Shown: positions 7,204 to 16,760, numbered from the stretch's first letter. The stretch: 64,000 nucleotides of DNA from Marinomonas flavescens (GCF_004352835.1 NZ_SJSB01000009.1:86324-150323); one strand, 5' to 3'. The notes: generated by a model not told the origin, from the sequence alone. Translations and numbers: made by a program.

Positions 7204-8109
7204 CTAATGAAGAATAATCAGCGCGGCTCCCATAACAACTAAACTTGCGCCTAGCCAAGCGCCACCCGAAGGTCGTTGTCGGGTGGTAATCCATAGTCCA
7301 GGTAAAATTAATACAGGAACCGTGGCCGATAATGTGGTTACTAGGCCCACGTCGGCGTGGCCAATTCCCCAGACCAAAACGCTCATGCCAATCACCATAC
7401 CGACCACCGCAATGGTGGCTAATCCCATAAAATCTTTGCTGGTGAGGTTCTGAAAAGGCGTGGCGCTTACGGGTAAGTGATGACGGTAATAGAGCCCATA
7501 AGCAAGAATAAGGGCGATAGCAGCGGTGGACACTCGTAATGCCGATACGGCGATGGGGTCTGCGCCATCAAGCAGCGCGGGTTTACTTAGCAAGGCGCCA
7601 CTGGCTTGGCCTAAAGCACCGCCTAATGCCATCAGGATACCGACACTTAAACGGCCTTTGGTTTGTTCCCAGTCGTGAGTTTGTTGGCGTTTGCCAAAAA
7701 GGATCGCAATGACCACACCAATGAGCACTAACGCGCAGGCGAACAGTTGCCATAAGGTGAGTGATTCGTTTAAAAACAACCAACTCAATAGGATGGCGAT
7801 AGGCGCATTGGTGGCGAAAAGAATACCCGCTCGTCTAGGACCAAGACGATGCACAGCACTGAATAAACACGTATCGCCTAGGAAAATACCTAATATGCCA
7901 GACAGCATTATGGAGTTTTTATGTGCCCATAAAGAGGGATCAAAACGGTGTGTTATGACGCTGATGAAGAGCAAAATAGCACTGGCGGTTACGATTCGAA
8001 AAGTATTAAAACGCATGGTTCCAAAACGTTGAATTAGTTTAGGTGCCAGCAAGCTAGATATTGTCCAGCACAGCGCTGCCACGAGCCCTGATAATTCTGC
8101 GAAAGGCAT
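7204..8109 (-). CDS. EamA/DMT-family inner-membrane transporter
   Basis: The 301-residue protein consists of about ten hydrophobic helices arranged as two EamA repeats. The first ends near residue 138 (WLFLNESLTLWQLFACALVLIGVVIA), and the second ends at the C-terminus after RPSGGAWLGASLVVMGAALI. Members export metabolites such as amino acids or nucleobases; the substrate here cannot be named. AAGGA precedes the ATG at 8109. The gene is divergent from nrdR with a 293-bp spacer and lies 130 bp upstream of ettA, so the two could share a transcript. Confidence 0.85.
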   Translation of the reverse strand: MPFAELSGLVAALCWTISSLLAPKLIQRFGTMRFNTFRIVTASAILLFISVITHRFDPSLWAHKNSIMLSGILGIFLGDTCLFSAVHRLGPRRAGILFATNAPIAILLSWLFLNESLTLWQLFACALVLIGVVIAILFGKRQQTHDWEQTKGRLSVGILMALGGALGQASGALLSKPALLDGADPIAVSALRVSTAAIALILAYGLYYRHHLPVSATPFQNLTSKDFMGLATIAVVGMVIGMSVLVWGIGHADVGLVTTLSATVPVLILPGLWITTRQRPSGGAWLGASLVVMGAALIILH

Positions 8110-8402
8110 TTTATATCCTTATATATTCATCTTATTCGGTCTTTTTTTGACCGTTTTTGTTGTTTTAGTCGCGTTTTTTACATTGTACAAAGGTCTTGGT
8201 TTATAAATCTATTGATTCTTAATAAAGAGTTAAGACAGGTAAATGACTTAGCCTCATGCCCTGTGATCTAAATCATTTTATGGTGCGTTGGTCGGGTACC
8301 ACTTGGTAGCTATATTTAGATGAGATTGGTATTATTATTGATAGAAAATAGAGTCGTTTAATTGGCTTTTATTACCCTTTTTACCGTCATTCTGGAAATG
8401 CC
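8110..8402. other. Divergent intergenic region between the EamA transporter and nrdR
   Basis: These 293 bp must carry the promoters of both flanking genes. I see AT-rich tracts and no strong palindrome; no clear 9-mer NrdR boxes were identified by eye. Confidence 0.3.
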
Positions 8403-8903
8403 ATGCGATGTCCATTTTGCGGAACGCAAGATACCAAAGTTGTTGATTCCCGCCTCGTCTCTGAAGGTTCTCAAGTGCGCCGTCGTCGTGCTTGTAGCCA
8501 TTGTCAGGAGCGCTTCACTACATTCGAAGTGGCTGAACTGCAAATGCCTAAGCTGATTAAAAGCGACGGCAGTCGAGAATTGTTCGACGAAGAAAAACTG
8601 CGCAGTGGTATTTTAAAAGCCATTGAAAAACGCCCAGTCAGTATAGAGGCAGTTGAAACCGCAATTACTCGCATCATGGAACGAATGCAAGCCACAGGCG
8701 AACGCGAGTTACCGTCCCGCTGGACTGGCGAAGCAGTGATGGAAGAATTGCAGCGCCTTGACCAAGTTGCCTATGTTCGATTTGCTTCCGTGTACCGAAG
8801 CTTTAAAGACATTAGTGAATTCCGCGATGCTATTGATCATCTAGAAAGCAATAAAGATGACGATGCACCATTGCCCGTTTTGAACGAAGAGAATAAATCA
8901 TGA
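8403..8903 (+). CDS. nrdR: Transcriptional repressor NrdR
   Basis: The 166-residue protein begins with the zinc ribbon [17 protein letters not shown], whose second cysteine pair is in [12 protein letters not shown]. An ATP-cone follows from about residue 46 ([22 protein letters not shown]). NrdR senses ATP/dATP and represses ribonucleotide reductase genes. It is slightly longer than the usual 150 residues owing to an acidic tail. Its stop overlaps the ribD start by four bases (ATGA), so it leads the riboflavin cluster, as in pseudomonads. Confidence 0.97.
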   Translation: MRCPFCGTQDTKVVDSRLVSEGSQVRRRRACSHCQERFTTFEVAELQMPKLIKSDGSRELFDEEKLRSGILKAIEKRPVSIEAVETAITRIMERMQATGERELPSRWTGEAVMEELQRLDQVAYVRFASVYRSFKDISEFRDAIDHLESNKDDDAPLPVLNEENKS

Positions 8904-10042
8904 CTTATAATCACGAACACTGGATGGCAAAAGCGCTACAACAGGCTCGAAAAGGTTTGTACTCAACGCACCCAAATCCAAGAGTGGGTTGCGTTATCGT
9001 TAAAGAAGATGAGCTGATCGGTGAGGGTTACCACGTTCGTACTGGGGAAGGTCATGCCGAAGTGAATGCCCTAGCGAACGCCACACAAGATGTGACCGGA
9101 GCGACGGCGTATGTGACATTAGAGCCATGTAGCCATCATGGGAAAACACCCCCTTGTGCTGATGGTCTCATTAAAGCGGGTATCGCGCGTGTTGTATTTG
9201 GCACACAAGATCCAAACCCTGAAGTAGCGGGTAAAGGGCTTAAAAAATTAAAAAAAGCGGGCATCGAGGTCATCGGGCCGGTATTGGAAGCAGACTGCAT
9301 ATCGTTAAATCATGGCTTTATTAAGCGTATGCGAGAAGGCTTGCCTTTTGTGCGTGTAAAAATGGCGATGAGTGTTGATGGTCGCACCGCCATGGAATCT
9401 GGCGAAAGTCAGTGGATTACAGGTGCTGCAGCGCGCCAAGATGTGCAGCGCTTACGAGCGCAGAGCGATGCCATTGTAACGGGTATTGGCTCGGTATTAG
9501 CTGATAACCCAAGTATGACAGTGCGCATTGATCATTTAGATCAACCAACAGAAGCCAAAAATGTTCGTCAACCACTTCGTGTAGTGATGGATACGGCGCT
9601 GTCTATTCTTCCAGACGCTAAAATTCTTTACCCAAGCCATCAAGCTTGTGTGTTTGTCGTGGAAGAAGAAGTGGAGTCTGAGCATCTTGATGTGCTGCAA
9701 GAAAAAGGCGTAGATATTCGTTTTGCACCTCGTGGCGAAGATGGTCGTTTGGATTTATTGAATGCCATGGAACAATTGGCCGATGCTGGGATTAATGAAG
9801 TGTTGGTTGAGGCTGGAGCCGAATTAGCCGGTGGTTTTATACAAGCAGGCTTGGTCGATGAAATTGTCGTTTACATGGCCCCAAAACTGCTTGGTTCGAC
9901 TGCTCGACCCATGTTTCAGCTGCCGTTGGATCAAATGGGCGAAGCGCTGGATTTAGAGTTAACGTCCGTGCGTCAAGTGGGTCAAGACCTTCGCTTAGTT
10001 TATGTTCCTAAATATTTAGATCATTATGAAGACGACGCATAG
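8900..10042 (+). CDS. ribD: Riboflavin biosynthesis protein RibD (deaminase/reductase)
   Basis: This bifunctional enzyme of 380 residues does two successive steps of riboflavin synthesis. The N-terminal deaminase domain has the zinc motifs GHAEVNAL (about residue 51) and [12 protein letters not shown] (about 76-87). The C-terminal reductase domain starts near residue 147 with [18 protein letters not shown] and ends with the [11 protein letters not shown] loop. Translation is probably coupled to nrdR through the 4-bp overlap. A 102-bp gap separates it from ribBA, where related genomes often place ribE. Confidence 0.96.
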   Translation: MTYNHEHWMAKALQQARKGLYSTHPNPRVGCVIVKEDELIGEGYHVRTGEGHAEVNALANATQDVTGATAYVTLEPCSHHGKTPPCADGLIKAGIARVVFGTQDPNPEVAGKGLKKLKKAGIEVIGPVLEADCISLNHGFIKRMREGLPFVRVKMAMSVDGRTAMESGESQWITGAAARQDVQRLRAQSDAIVTGIGSVLADNPSMTVRIDHLDQPTEAKNVRQPLRVVMDTALSILPDAKILYPSHQACVFVVEEEVESEHLDVLQEKGVDIRFAPRGEDGRLDLLNAMEQLADAGINEVLVEAGAELAGGFIQAGLVDEIVVYMAPKLLGSTARPMFQLPLDQMGEALDLELTSVRQVGQDLRLVYVPKYLDHYEDDA

Positions 10043-10144
10043 AAACAGATTTCTAATACGATGAAAAAGATAAAGTACGACGCGTAGTATTCACAATGAG
10101 CTTGTCCTGACACTTGTCCTTATATAACAAGAAGTGAGATTAAG

Positions 10145-11287
10145 ATGGCGTTAAACAGTGTAGATGAAATTTTAGGTGATTTCCGTCAAGGTAAAATGGT
10201 TATTTTGATGGACGATGAAGATCGTGAAAATGAAGGCGATTTAATCGTTGCAGCAGAATGCATTACTCCAGAAATCATTAACTTTATGGCGGTTAACGCG
10301 CGTGGGCTAATTTGCCTGACGTTAACGCCACAGCGTTGTAAACAGCTGAATTTGCCTTTGATGGTCAATGATAATGGTACGGTTTATGCGACCAACTTCA
10401 CGCTATCGATTGAAGCGGCAGAAGGCGTAACGACGGGGATCTCAGCCGCAGATCGTGCGTTAACCGTGAAGCGTGCAGTGATGGCGAATGCGAAACCATC
10501 AGACATTGTTCAGCCCGGTCATGTATTCCCTTTGATGGCGCGTGCTGGTGGTGTATTAAGTCGTGCAGGGCATACTGAAGCAGGTTGTGATTTGGCTCGT
10601 ATGGCCGGTTATGAAGGCGCTTCTGTCATCGTTGAAATCATCAATGATGATGGAACAATGGCACGTCGACCAGATTTAGAAAAGTTTGCCGAGAAACACG
10701 GCATAAAAATTGGTACAATCGCCGACCTGATACATTATCGTACGCTGAATGAAACCACAGTGGTTCGTGAAAACGAACGTACTGTGCAAACAGAGGCGGG
10801 CGAATTCAATCTGATTACCTATCGTGATACCGTTCAGGGCTTATCTCACCTTGCTTTTGTAAAAGGCGAAATTAGTGATGATGAACCGAGTTTGGTTCGC
10901 GTTCATGTGGCCGATCCTGCGCGTGATTTTGCAGGGATTCTTAGTGAGTCAGACGAGCCTCGTTGGTCGATGAGTAAGTCACTTGAATACATAGGTAAAG
11001 CAGGGAAAGGTGTGGTTGTGTTGATCGACAGCCCAGATAAAACCAATGATTTAGCGAGCAGTTTTGAAGCGTCGCTGTGTCCACCTGCTGGAAAAGGGTC
11101 AGATAAAAGTGGTTCTGGCACGTATTTGACAGTGGGTACTGGATCACAAATTTTGCGAGACCTTGGTATTCGTAAAATGCGTTTATTAAGTTCACCGAAG
11201 AAATTTTCGGTGACGGGCTTCGATTTAGAAGCGGTTGAATTTATTCCTTATCCGGGTGTTGATACAGCAGCCGTGACACAAGATTAA
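10145..11287 (+). CDS. ribBA: 3,4-dihydroxy-2-butanone 4-phosphate synthase with degenerate GTP cyclohydrolase II domain
   Basis: Residues 1-200 form an intact RibB domain: [16 protein letters not shown] binds the divalent metal, and [14 protein letters not shown] lies near residue 140. It makes the four-carbon unit for lumazine from ribulose 5-phosphate. Residues 205-380 have the shape of RibA, but the zinc-binding cysteines and RCDCG segment are missing; [17 protein letters not shown] stands in that region. GTP cyclohydrolase II activity is therefore unlikely, and a separate ribA is expected elsewhere. AAGAAGTGAG precedes the ATG. ribH follows after five bases. Confidence 0.93.
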   Translation: MALNSVDEILGDFRQGKMVILMDDEDRENEGDLIVAAECITPEIINFMAVNARGLICLTLTPQRCKQLNLPLMVNDNGTVYATNFTLSIEAAEGVTTGISAADRALTVKRAVMANAKPSDIVQPGHVFPLMARAGGVLSRAGHTEAGCDLARMAGYEGASVIVEIINDDGTMARRPDLEKFAEKHGIKIGTIADLIHYRTLNETTVVRENERTVQTEAGEFNLITYRDTVQGLSHLAFVKGEISDDEPSLVRVHVADPARDFAGILSESDEPRWSMSKSLEYIGKAGKGVVVLIDSPDKTNDLASSFEASLCPPAGKGSDKSGSGTYLTVGTGSQILRDLGIRKMRLLSSPKKFSVTGFDLEAVEFIPYPGVDTAAVTQD

Positions 11288-11298
11288 GAGAGATGATA

Positions 11299-11775
11299 AT
11301 GAACGATATTACTACCTACGAAGGTCACTTCGCAGCACCAGGTGCGAAATTCGCTCTTGTTGTTGGTCGCTTTAACAGCTACATCGTTGAAAGTTTATTA
11401 GAAGGTGCGGTGGACACATTAGTGCGCCATGGTATTCGCAAGGAAGATTTGACCATTGTTCGTGCACCTGGTGCATTCGAAATTCCAGTGGTCGTAAAAA
11501 AAGTGGCTGACCAAGGAAAGCACGATGCCATTATCGCGTTAGGCGCGGTCATTCGTGGTGGTACGCCACATTTTGAATATGTTGCTGGTGAGTGTGTGAA
11601 AGGCCTTGGCCAATTAGCGCTACAATATGGTATTCCGGTATCTTTCGGCGTGTTGACCGTAGATACCATTGAACAGGCGATTGAGCGTGCAGGTACAAAA
11701 GCGGGCAATAAAGGGTCAGAAGCAGCATTGTCTGCCCTAGAAACCGTGGCTGTCCTACGTAGTCTGGATAACTGA
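11299..11775 (+). CDS. ribH: 6,7-dimethyl-8-ribityllumazine synthase
   Basis: The 158-residue protein condenses the RibB product with the pyrimidine from RibD to give lumazine. Visible motifs are [28 protein letters not shown] and [19 protein letters not shown], with the catalytic histidine in the last. Family members form pentamers or 60-mers in the cytoplasm. ATG 11299 (MNDITTYEG) is favoured over 11293 because AAGAGAG ends at 11292, which would leave no spacer for the upstream codon. It lies between ribBA and nusB in one operon. Confidence 0.96.
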   Translation: MNDITTYEGHFAAPGAKFALVVGRFNSYIVESLLEGAVDTLVRHGIRKEDLTIVRAPGAFEIPVVVKKVADQGKHDAIIALGAVIRGGTPHFEYVAGECVKGLGQLALQYGIPVSFGVLTVDTIEQAIERAGTKAGNKGSEAALSALETVAVLRSLDN

Positions 11776-11783
11776 GGCAAAAA

Positions 11784-12287
11784 ATGAGCGAAGTGGAAAC
11801 AACAAACGACCAAAATCCGGCACCGAAGAAACGTAAGGTAAAAAAACCTTCACGTTCTCAAATGCGCAGTGCTTCTCGTCGTTTGGCACTACAGGCGATT
11901 TACCAATGGCAGATGAATCATTCACCTGTCAGTGAAATCGAAACACAATTCACCCTAGACCAAGACATGAGCGAATGTGATAAGGCCTATTTCCGTGAAT
12001 TGTTGCAAGGCGTTACTAGTCGTGCAAAAAAATTAGACGATTTATTCGAAGAGCTTTTGGATCGTTCGTTGAGCGAATTAGACTCGATCGAACTTGCCGT
12101 TATGCGTATCGGTGCGTATGAATTGTCTGAGCGTTTGGATGTTCCATATCGTGTTGTTATCAACGAAGGTGTTGAGCTTGCGAAAGGATTCGGTGCATCA
12201 GAAAGCCATAAATACGTTAATGGTATTCTTGATAAATTAGCACAACGCGTTCGTCGTGAAGAAATCGCGGCTCGTCGAAACAGCTAA
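11784..12287 (+). CDS. nusB: Transcription antitermination factor NusB
   Basis: The 167-residue helical protein binds boxA RNA with S10/NusE in rRNA antitermination. A basic N-terminal extension (PKKRKVKKPSRSQM) precedes the family core SASRRLALQAIYQWQMN. The C-terminal half has SELDSIELAVMRIGAYEL and YRVVINEGVELAKGFG, which are diagnostic. GAGG at 11774 serves the start and overlaps the ribH stop region. The basic extension is longer than in the E. coli protein (139 residues). Confidence 0.96.
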   Translation: MSEVETTNDQNPAPKKRKVKKPSRSQMRSASRRLALQAIYQWQMNHSPVSEIETQFTLDQDMSECDKAYFRELLQGVTSRAKKLDDLFEELLDRSLSELDSIELAVMRIGAYELSERLDVPYRVVINEGVELAKGFGASESHKYVNGILDKLAQRVRREEIAARRNS

Positions 12288-12344
12288 AACATTGTCTTTT
12301 CGGCGATGTGAGTCAATGAGATAACGCCATTGTGAAATGGCAAA

Positions 12345-12390
12345 TAGCCCCAGTAGGATGACTGAAAAGTGATCATGCAGGGGCTTTTTT
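12345..12390 (+). terminator. Probable terminator after nusB
   Basis: AGCCCC (12346-12351) pairs with GGGGCT (12380-12385), followed by a T run. The long loop can fold further through ATGACT...AGTGATCAT around a GAAA tip. This weak, large hairpin would end the nrdR-nusB transcript. Confidence 0.5.
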
Positions 12391-12463
12391 ATGGCTAATA
12401 TACAATTATTACCTCTTTGTATTTTGCAGTACTATAGAGCGACTTAATTAACGATAGATAGCA

Positions 12464-12760
12464 ATGACCATTCCGATTAAAAATGTCACCGTTCCAGAAG
12501 TTTCGTGCTCCAATTGTGAGGCGTGCTGTTGTCGCTTAGAGGTCATGATTATTACTGATACAGGCGTGCCAGAGAAGCATATTTCTGTGGATGAATGGGG
12601 GGCAGAAACCATGCTGCGTTTAGACGATGGCTGGTGTTCCGCGGTCGACCGTGACACCTTGATGTGTACTATTTATGAAAATCGCCCGTGGATTTGTCGA
12701 GAGTTCGAAATGGGCTCCTATGAATGCCTTGACGAAAGAGCTGAAATCTTAGGGCGCTAA
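12464..12760 (+). CDS. YkgJ-family cysteine cluster protein
   Basis: The 98-residue protein carries CSNCEACCCRLEV near residues 15-27 plus a second group (WCSAV, MCTIYENRPWICREFEMG), the layout of the YkgJ/UPF0153 family proposed to chelate zinc or iron. The PxxCREF motif near the end is characteristic. Function is unknown. It sits between nusB and thiL on the same strand but has its own spacer on both sides (176 and 160 bp), so it may be transcribed alone. Confidence 0.85.
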   Translation: MTIPIKNVTVPEVSCSNCEACCCRLEVMIITDTGVPEKHISVDEWGAETMLRLDDGWCSAVDRDTLMCTIYENRPWICREFEMGSYECLDERAEILGR

Positions 12761-12841
12761 GCCGCGATGCCGTGTCTGACATTGTTTGGCCAATGGGGTA
12801 TTCTCTTTAGCCATGAATAACAGCCACTGTAGGGTCTCATT

Positions 12842-12883
12842 GTCAGGCTTTCTAGTACGATAGTCAGATTTTCTAGTGCTATG
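12842..12883 (+). repeat. Imperfect 21-bp tandem repeat before thiL
   Basis: GTCAGGCTTTCTAGTACGATA (12842-12862) is followed by a copy with four mismatches (12863-12883), then a partial GTCGGG. It lies in the thiL upstream region. Function is unknown. Confidence 0.55.
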
Positions 12884-12920
12884 GTCGGGCGTTAAACGGT
12901 ATCAGAAAAAGGGTATTCTG

Positions 12921-13871
12921 TTGAAAGAATTTGAGTTAATACAAAATATTTTCCAAGCCTCAATGATGGCGGATACGCATGGGCGTAACGATATATTATT
13001 GGGTATTGGGGACGATTGCGCGCAAGTCGTGGTGCCTTCTGGTCAAAGCTTGGTTTTTTCGATGGATACCTTAGTAGAAGGGCGGCACTTTCCAGTAGAC
13101 GCAGACCCTGTAGATATTGGCTACCGAGCCGTTGCCACTTGTGTGAGTGATTTGGCGGCAATGGGTGCGAAACCCGCTTTTTTCACACTCGCTCTCACGA
13201 TTCCAGAATCTGATCCGCAATGGCTTGCCGGTTTAGCGCAAGGCATGGCTGAGCTTGCAGAACCCATTGGATTGATTTTAGTTGGTGGTGACACAACAAA
13301 AGGGCCATTAACCATTACCTTACAAGTGCATGGCTATGTGGAAGCGGATCAAGTACCACTGCGTTCTCATGCTAACGTCGGTGACGATATTTACGTGACT
13401 GGTCTGTTGGGTGATGCCAGCGCTGCGGTGCCGATTGTCACGGGAGAGGTTCAAGTAACCAGCGAGCGTTTTGACTATTTTTATGATCGATTTTGGCGCC
13501 CCCAACCGCGTTTAATTGCCGGTATGGCTTTAAAACGAGTCGTGCATGCGATGATGGATATTTCTGATGGACTGGCGCAAGATCTTCAGCACATACTAAA
13601 GGCGTCCGGTGTCGGGGCAAAATTAGAGGTTCATGCACTGCCTATTTCTAATGAGTTGTGCCAATGGCAACCAGAGCTGGCAACAGTGCTTGCGTTAACC
13701 GGTGGTGATGATTATGAACTTTGCTTTACCGCGTCGCCAGAGATGGCCGAAGAGATTTCGTTAATTACCCAGACATTGCATTTGCCTTGCACTAAAATAG
13801 GGACCATCGTGGAATCTGGTTTTGAAATTGATGGTTATCATAGTGAGCTAGAAGGCTGGCAACATTTTTAA
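12921..13871 (+). CDS. thiL: Thiamine-monophosphate kinase
   Basis: ThiL phosphorylates thiamine monophosphate to the cofactor thiamine diphosphate. The sequence shows GIGDDCAQV (ATP/metal site), SMDTLVEGRHF, VSDLAAMGAKPAFFTLALT, LVGGDTTKGPLTITL and MDISDGLAQDL, all typical of the PurM-like fold. The start is uncertain: TTG at 12921 (LKEFELIQNIF) follows AAGGG and matches the usual N-terminus, giving 316 residues. A GTG at 12876 would add 15 residues, partly encoded inside the tandem repeat. pgpA follows 61 bp downstream, the usual neighbour. Confidence 0.94.
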   Translation: MKEFELIQNIFQASMMADTHGRNDILLGIGDDCAQVVVPSGQSLVFSMDTLVEGRHFPVDADPVDIGYRAVATCVSDLAAMGAKPAFFTLALTIPESDPQWLAGLAQGMAELAEPIGLILVGGDTTKGPLTITLQVHGYVEADQVPLRSHANVGDDIYVTGLLGDASAAVPIVTGEVQVTSERFDYFYDRFWRPQPRLIAGMALKRVVHAMMDISDGLAQDLQHILKASGVGAKLEVHALPISNELCQWQPELATVLALTGGDDYELCFTASPEMAEEISLITQTLHLPCTKIGTIVESGFEIDGYHSELEGWQHF

Positions 13872-13932
13872 TGAGCAAATGACGATGGTTATTTACTCTA
13901 ATTTTAGATTTTAATAGACACGGAAAATATTC

Positions 13933-14415
13933 ATGGCACATCCTGTACCTCGTTCCATTTGGCGAAATCCAATACATTTTTTAGCATTCGGCTTAGGTTC
14001 GGGCGCAGCACCAAAAGCACCAGGTACGTTTGGTACGCTGGCGGCGGTTATACCTTTCTATTTTATTCTTCAGCATTTAACGAATCAGCAATATTTACTG
14101 ATGCTGATTATTACCTCGATCGTGGGTATTTATCTTTGTCATAAAACGGCCAAAGATTTAGGCGTTCATGATCACTCTGGGATTGTCTGGGATGAGTTTG
14201 TCGGTTACTGGATTACCATGTGGCTAGCGCCAGCAGGCTGGTTTTACATAGTGCTGGGTTTTGTGTTGTTTCGCTTGTTTGATATCTTGAAGCCTTGGCC
14301 CATTTCTTGGTTGGATAAAAATGTCGGTGGCGGCTTTGGTATCATGGTAGACGATATTCTAGCGGGTGTGATGTCGTTTGTTGTGCTACAAGCCTTGGTT
14401 CATTTCGTTTTTTAG
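13933..14415 (+). CDS. pgpA: Phosphatidylglycerophosphatase A
   Basis: The 160-residue membrane protein removes phosphate from phosphatidylglycerophosphate to make phosphatidylglycerol. It has about four hydrophobic segments and the PgpA motifs GLGSGAAPKAPGTFGTL (residues 21-37), DHSGIVWDEFVGYW (about 83) and FRLFDILKPWPISWLD. The final MVDDILAGV motif near residue 140 is also conserved. The thiL-pgpA pair is conserved in gammaproteobacteria. A strong bidirectional terminator lies 40 bp past the stop. Confidence 0.95.
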   Translation: MAHPVPRSIWRNPIHFLAFGLGSGAAPKAPGTFGTLAAVIPFYFILQHLTNQQYLLMLIITSIVGIYLCHKTAKDLGVHDHSGIVWDEFVGYWITMWLAPAGWFYIVLGFVLFRLFDILKPWPISWLDKNVGGGFGIMVDDILAGVMSFVVLQALVHFVF

Positions 14416-14455
14416 CGCCTAGAGACCTGTTATTTCTTTGTGATGGTCAGATAAG

Positions 14456-14488
14456 AAAGCCACCATACGAGATGTATGGTGGCTTTTT
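14456..14488. terminator. Bidirectional terminator between pgpA and budC
   Basis: Arms 14456-14468 and 14474-14486 are a perfect 13-bp inverted repeat with loop GAGAT. The T/A runs on both sides let it end the convergent pgpA and budC-like transcripts. Confidence 0.9.
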
Positions 14489-14516
14489 AGTATTGTCATT
14501 TATGTTTGTTGATCGG

Positions 14517-15296
14517 TTAACGATAAACCATGCCACCATCGATCAATGGTGCTTGCCCTGTCATATAATCAGAGTCTGGGCCAGCAAGATAGGATACAAA
14601 ATTTGCGACATCTTCTGGTGTTTGCGCACGACCAAGCGCGATACCTTCTACATATTTTTTGTAGGTTTCACCTTCCGCTGCTCCGGTGATTTCAGAAAAG
14701 CGTTTATCAATCTCAACCCACATGTCTGTTCCAACTACGCCAGGGCAATAAGCGTTTACTGTGATACCTTGGCTTGCGTACTCTTGCGCCGCAGCTTGAG
14801 TTAGAGCGCGAACTGCAAATTTGGTAGACGAGTAAACACCCAGCAGAGCAAATCCATTATGACCTGCAATGGAAGATGCGTTGATAATTTTGCCTTTTTG
14901 CTTGCGAGCAATAAATTTTTTCGCGGCGGCTTGAATTCCCCAAAGCGTACCGCCGACGTTTATTTTTTGGATTTTATCGAGCTCTTCTGGTGTAACATCC
15001 GAAATCGCTTGTACTTGCGCGATACCCGCGTTATTCACCATAATATCAAAACCACCTAATACTTTTTCAGCGTGGTCGATCGCGGCATAGACTTGTTTTT
15101 GATCGCTAACATCGGCTTTAAAAATGGCTGTTTTTCGTCCTAAGCCTTCTATTTTACGAGCGACAGCAAGTATTTTTTCTTCGTTTAAATCAACTAGAGC
15201 AATATCAGCCCCTTCTTTTGCTAAACGTAACGCAATAGCTCGACCAATACCTTGTCCAGCACCAGTTACCAGTGCGACTTTACCTTGTAATGACAT
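14517..15296 (-). CDS. budC: Short-chain dehydrogenase, probable acetoin/diacetyl reductase (2,3-butanediol dehydrogenase)
   Basis: The 259-residue protein has the SDR cofactor motif TGAGQGIGR (residues 11-19), NNAG near 88, and the catalytic S/YxxxK in [10 protein letters not shown] and [30 protein letters not shown] and [21 protein letters not shown] closely resemble Klebsiella-type BudC, which reduces diacetyl and acetoin with NADH. The assignment within the SDR family rests on those end motifs. No other butanediol pathway gene is in the window. It is transcribed alone. Confidence 0.8.
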   Translation of the reverse strand: MSLQGKVALVTGAGQGIGRAIALRLAKEGADIALVDLNEEKILAVARKIEGLGRKTAIFKADVSDQKQVYAAIDHAEKVLGGFDIMVNNAGIAQVQAISDVTPEELDKIQKINVGGTLWGIQAAAKKFIARKQKGKIINASSIAGHNGFALLGVYSSTKFAVRALTQAAAQEYASQGITVNAYCPGVVGTDMWVEIDKRFSEITGAAEGETYKKYVEGIALGRAQTPEDVANFVSYLAGPDSDYMTGQAPLIDGGMVYR

Positions 15297-15477
15297 AATC
15301 CTACCCCTTGTTGTTGTGGATGAAACAATACAATTGAGTGGCAGAAAATCGTTTTTATGTCACTCGCGCGACATTAGTTTACTGCTAGTAACAACGAGCC
15401 TAGTAGACATAGATCAAGAAGTGACCTGATAAAAAGAACGAAGAAAATGACGTTGATGATTACTTTTGTATAAAGAG

Positions 15478-15515
15478 AACCCTCTTTTATTTTGAGCCTA
15501 AAAAATGAGAGGGTT
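15478..15515 (-). terminator. Probable terminator after the iron-binding protein gene
   Basis: AACCCTCT (15478-15485) pairs with AGAGGGTT (15508-15515), with A/T-rich inner pairs. It sits 16 bp past the stop at 15531. The following tail on the minus strand is only partly T-rich. Confidence 0.5.
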
Positions 15516-15530
15516 AGTAGTTCTAGAGGC

Positions 15531-16577
15531 TTATTTCCAGCCACCTTGATCCATCAGCTCTACCGCCAACCTATTGTTTTCACCTAAGGCGCTCAGAGAT
15601 AGGGTGTCAGCTTTAAATGTGCCAAATACTTGTAAATTTCTCGGTGCAGGAATACCGACTTTAACAGGGTATTCATTATTAACGTCTGCATACCATTTTT
15701 GACTGTCTTCACTCGTTAAAAATTGCATTAAACGTCGTGCATTCCGAGTGTTTTTAGCCGAATTAGTCATCCCAATACCACTAACGTTTACGTGAGCACC
15801 ACGCTCGTCAACACCTTGGTTTGGCCAAAATAAAGCGAGGCTTTGGTAAGTCTTTTGATCTGTTTTATTGTTGCTTTGTCCCATGCGTCCAAAATAGTAA
15901 GTGTTCGCAATAGTCAGGTCACAAACACCAGCCGCCACGGCATGAAGTAAGTCAGTATCACCGCCAAATGGTGGTCTAGCAAGGTTGTCCACAAAGCCTT
16001 TTATCCAGTTCAGTGTGTTTTCTTTTCCTTGCGTTGCAATCATCGAGGCAACTAATGATTGATTATAAATATTTGATGACGAACGGGTACATATCTTGCC
16101 TTTCCATTTTGGGTTGGCAAGGTCTTCATATGTTGAAAAGTCAGACTTATTAATTCGCTTCGGATTATAAAATATTACTCGTGCACGCTGAGATAAACCG
16201 TACCAATAGTTATCTTTGTCACGTAAATGAGCAGGAACTGTTTTGGTTAGATAATCTGTTTCAACGGGTTTGAGAACACCAGCTTCTTTCGCCCGAAATA
16301 ATCGTCCAGCATCCACTGTTATAAAAATATCTGCAGGGCTGGCATCGCCTTCGTTTATCAGTCGATTAAGAAGCACATCCGCATTAGCGGTTATTAAATT
16401 AACATTTACTCTGTATTTTTTCGCAAAAGCATCTAACGCAGGCTTGATAAGCGCTTCTTTTCGGGCGGAATATACATTTAAATTACCGCTGGCATAGAGG
16501 TTGGTTGTCATTACAAAAGCAGTAATAAGCGCCCCATTTACTAGTGTTTTAAGCGGTATTGTTAAGTTTAATTTCAT
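15531..16577 (-). CDS. Periplasmic Fe(3+) ABC transporter substrate-binding protein
   Basis: The 348-residue protein starts with a signal peptide ending near residue 30 (FVMTTNLYASG). The mature start LNVYSARKEALIKPALDAF and the segments DIFITVDAGRLFRAKEAGVL and GVDERGAHVNVSGIGMT are those of FutA/FbpA/IdiA ferric-binding proteins. Tyrosines suited to iron binding occur in TIANTYYFGRM. No permease or ATPase gene adjoins it, so these must be encoded elsewhere or supplied by another system. It is divergent from a siderophore receptor across a region with a perfect Fur box at 16615-16637. Confidence 0.9.
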   Translation of the reverse strand: MKLNLTIPLKTLVNGALITAFVMTTNLYASGNLNVYSARKEALIKPALDAFAKKYRVNVNLITANADVLLNRLINEGDASPADIFITVDAGRLFRAKEAGVLKPVETDYLTKTVPAHLRDKDNYWYGLSQRARVIFYNPKRINKSDFSTYEDLANPKWKGKICTRSSSNIYNQSLVASMIATQGKENTLNWIKGFVDNLARPPFGGDTDLLHAVAAGVCDLTIANTYYFGRMGQSNNKTDQKTYQSLALFWPNQGVDERGAHVNVSGIGMTNSAKNTRNARRLMQFLTSEDSQKWYADVNNEYPVKVGIPAPRNLQVFGTFKADTLSLSALGENNRLAVELMDQGGWK

Positions 16578-16614
16578 TTTCTATAAGACCCATCGAGTGT
16601 TTAGTTTTTATAAC

Positions 16615-16637
16615 GTAATGATATTAATTATCATTAC
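16615..16637. promoter_or_regulatory. Fur box in the divergent iron-uptake promoter
   Basis: GTAATGATA (16615-16623) and TATCATTAC (16629-16637) are perfect 9-bp arms around TTAAT, closely matching the Fur consensus. It lies 38 bp upstream of the iron-binding protein start and should repress it when iron is plentiful; it may also affect the receptor gene. Confidence 0.75.
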
Positions 16638-16715
16638 TATTCATGTCCAGTATCAAATCCATAATTTTCCATCTAATTCATTTGTAAAATAATGTAAACA
16701 TTATGACGTATCAGG

Positions 16716-16760
16716 TTGACTAAAATTATTAAATGCTAATAATAATCAATCTCATTTATA
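16716..16760 (+). promoter_or_regulatory. Probable promoter and weaker Fur-like sequence of the TonB receptor gene
   Basis: TTGACT at 16716-16721 is followed about 17 nt later by an ATAATA-type -10. The overlapping AATGCTAATAATAATCAAT stretch and a following CTCATT resemble a partial Fur box. Both assignments are by eye. Confidence 0.4.

Noticed and set aside
10043..10144. FMN riboswitch before ribBA
   Set aside because: The 102-bp gap is too short and lacks the conserved FMN-element sequences.
11379..11813. 144-codon minus-strand frame across ribH
   Set aside because: It is antisense to the well-conserved ribH and its product has no recognisable family.
14859..15059. Plus-strand frame opposite the budC-like gene
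   Set aside because: It is antisense to a conserved dehydrogenase and has no homology or ribosome site.
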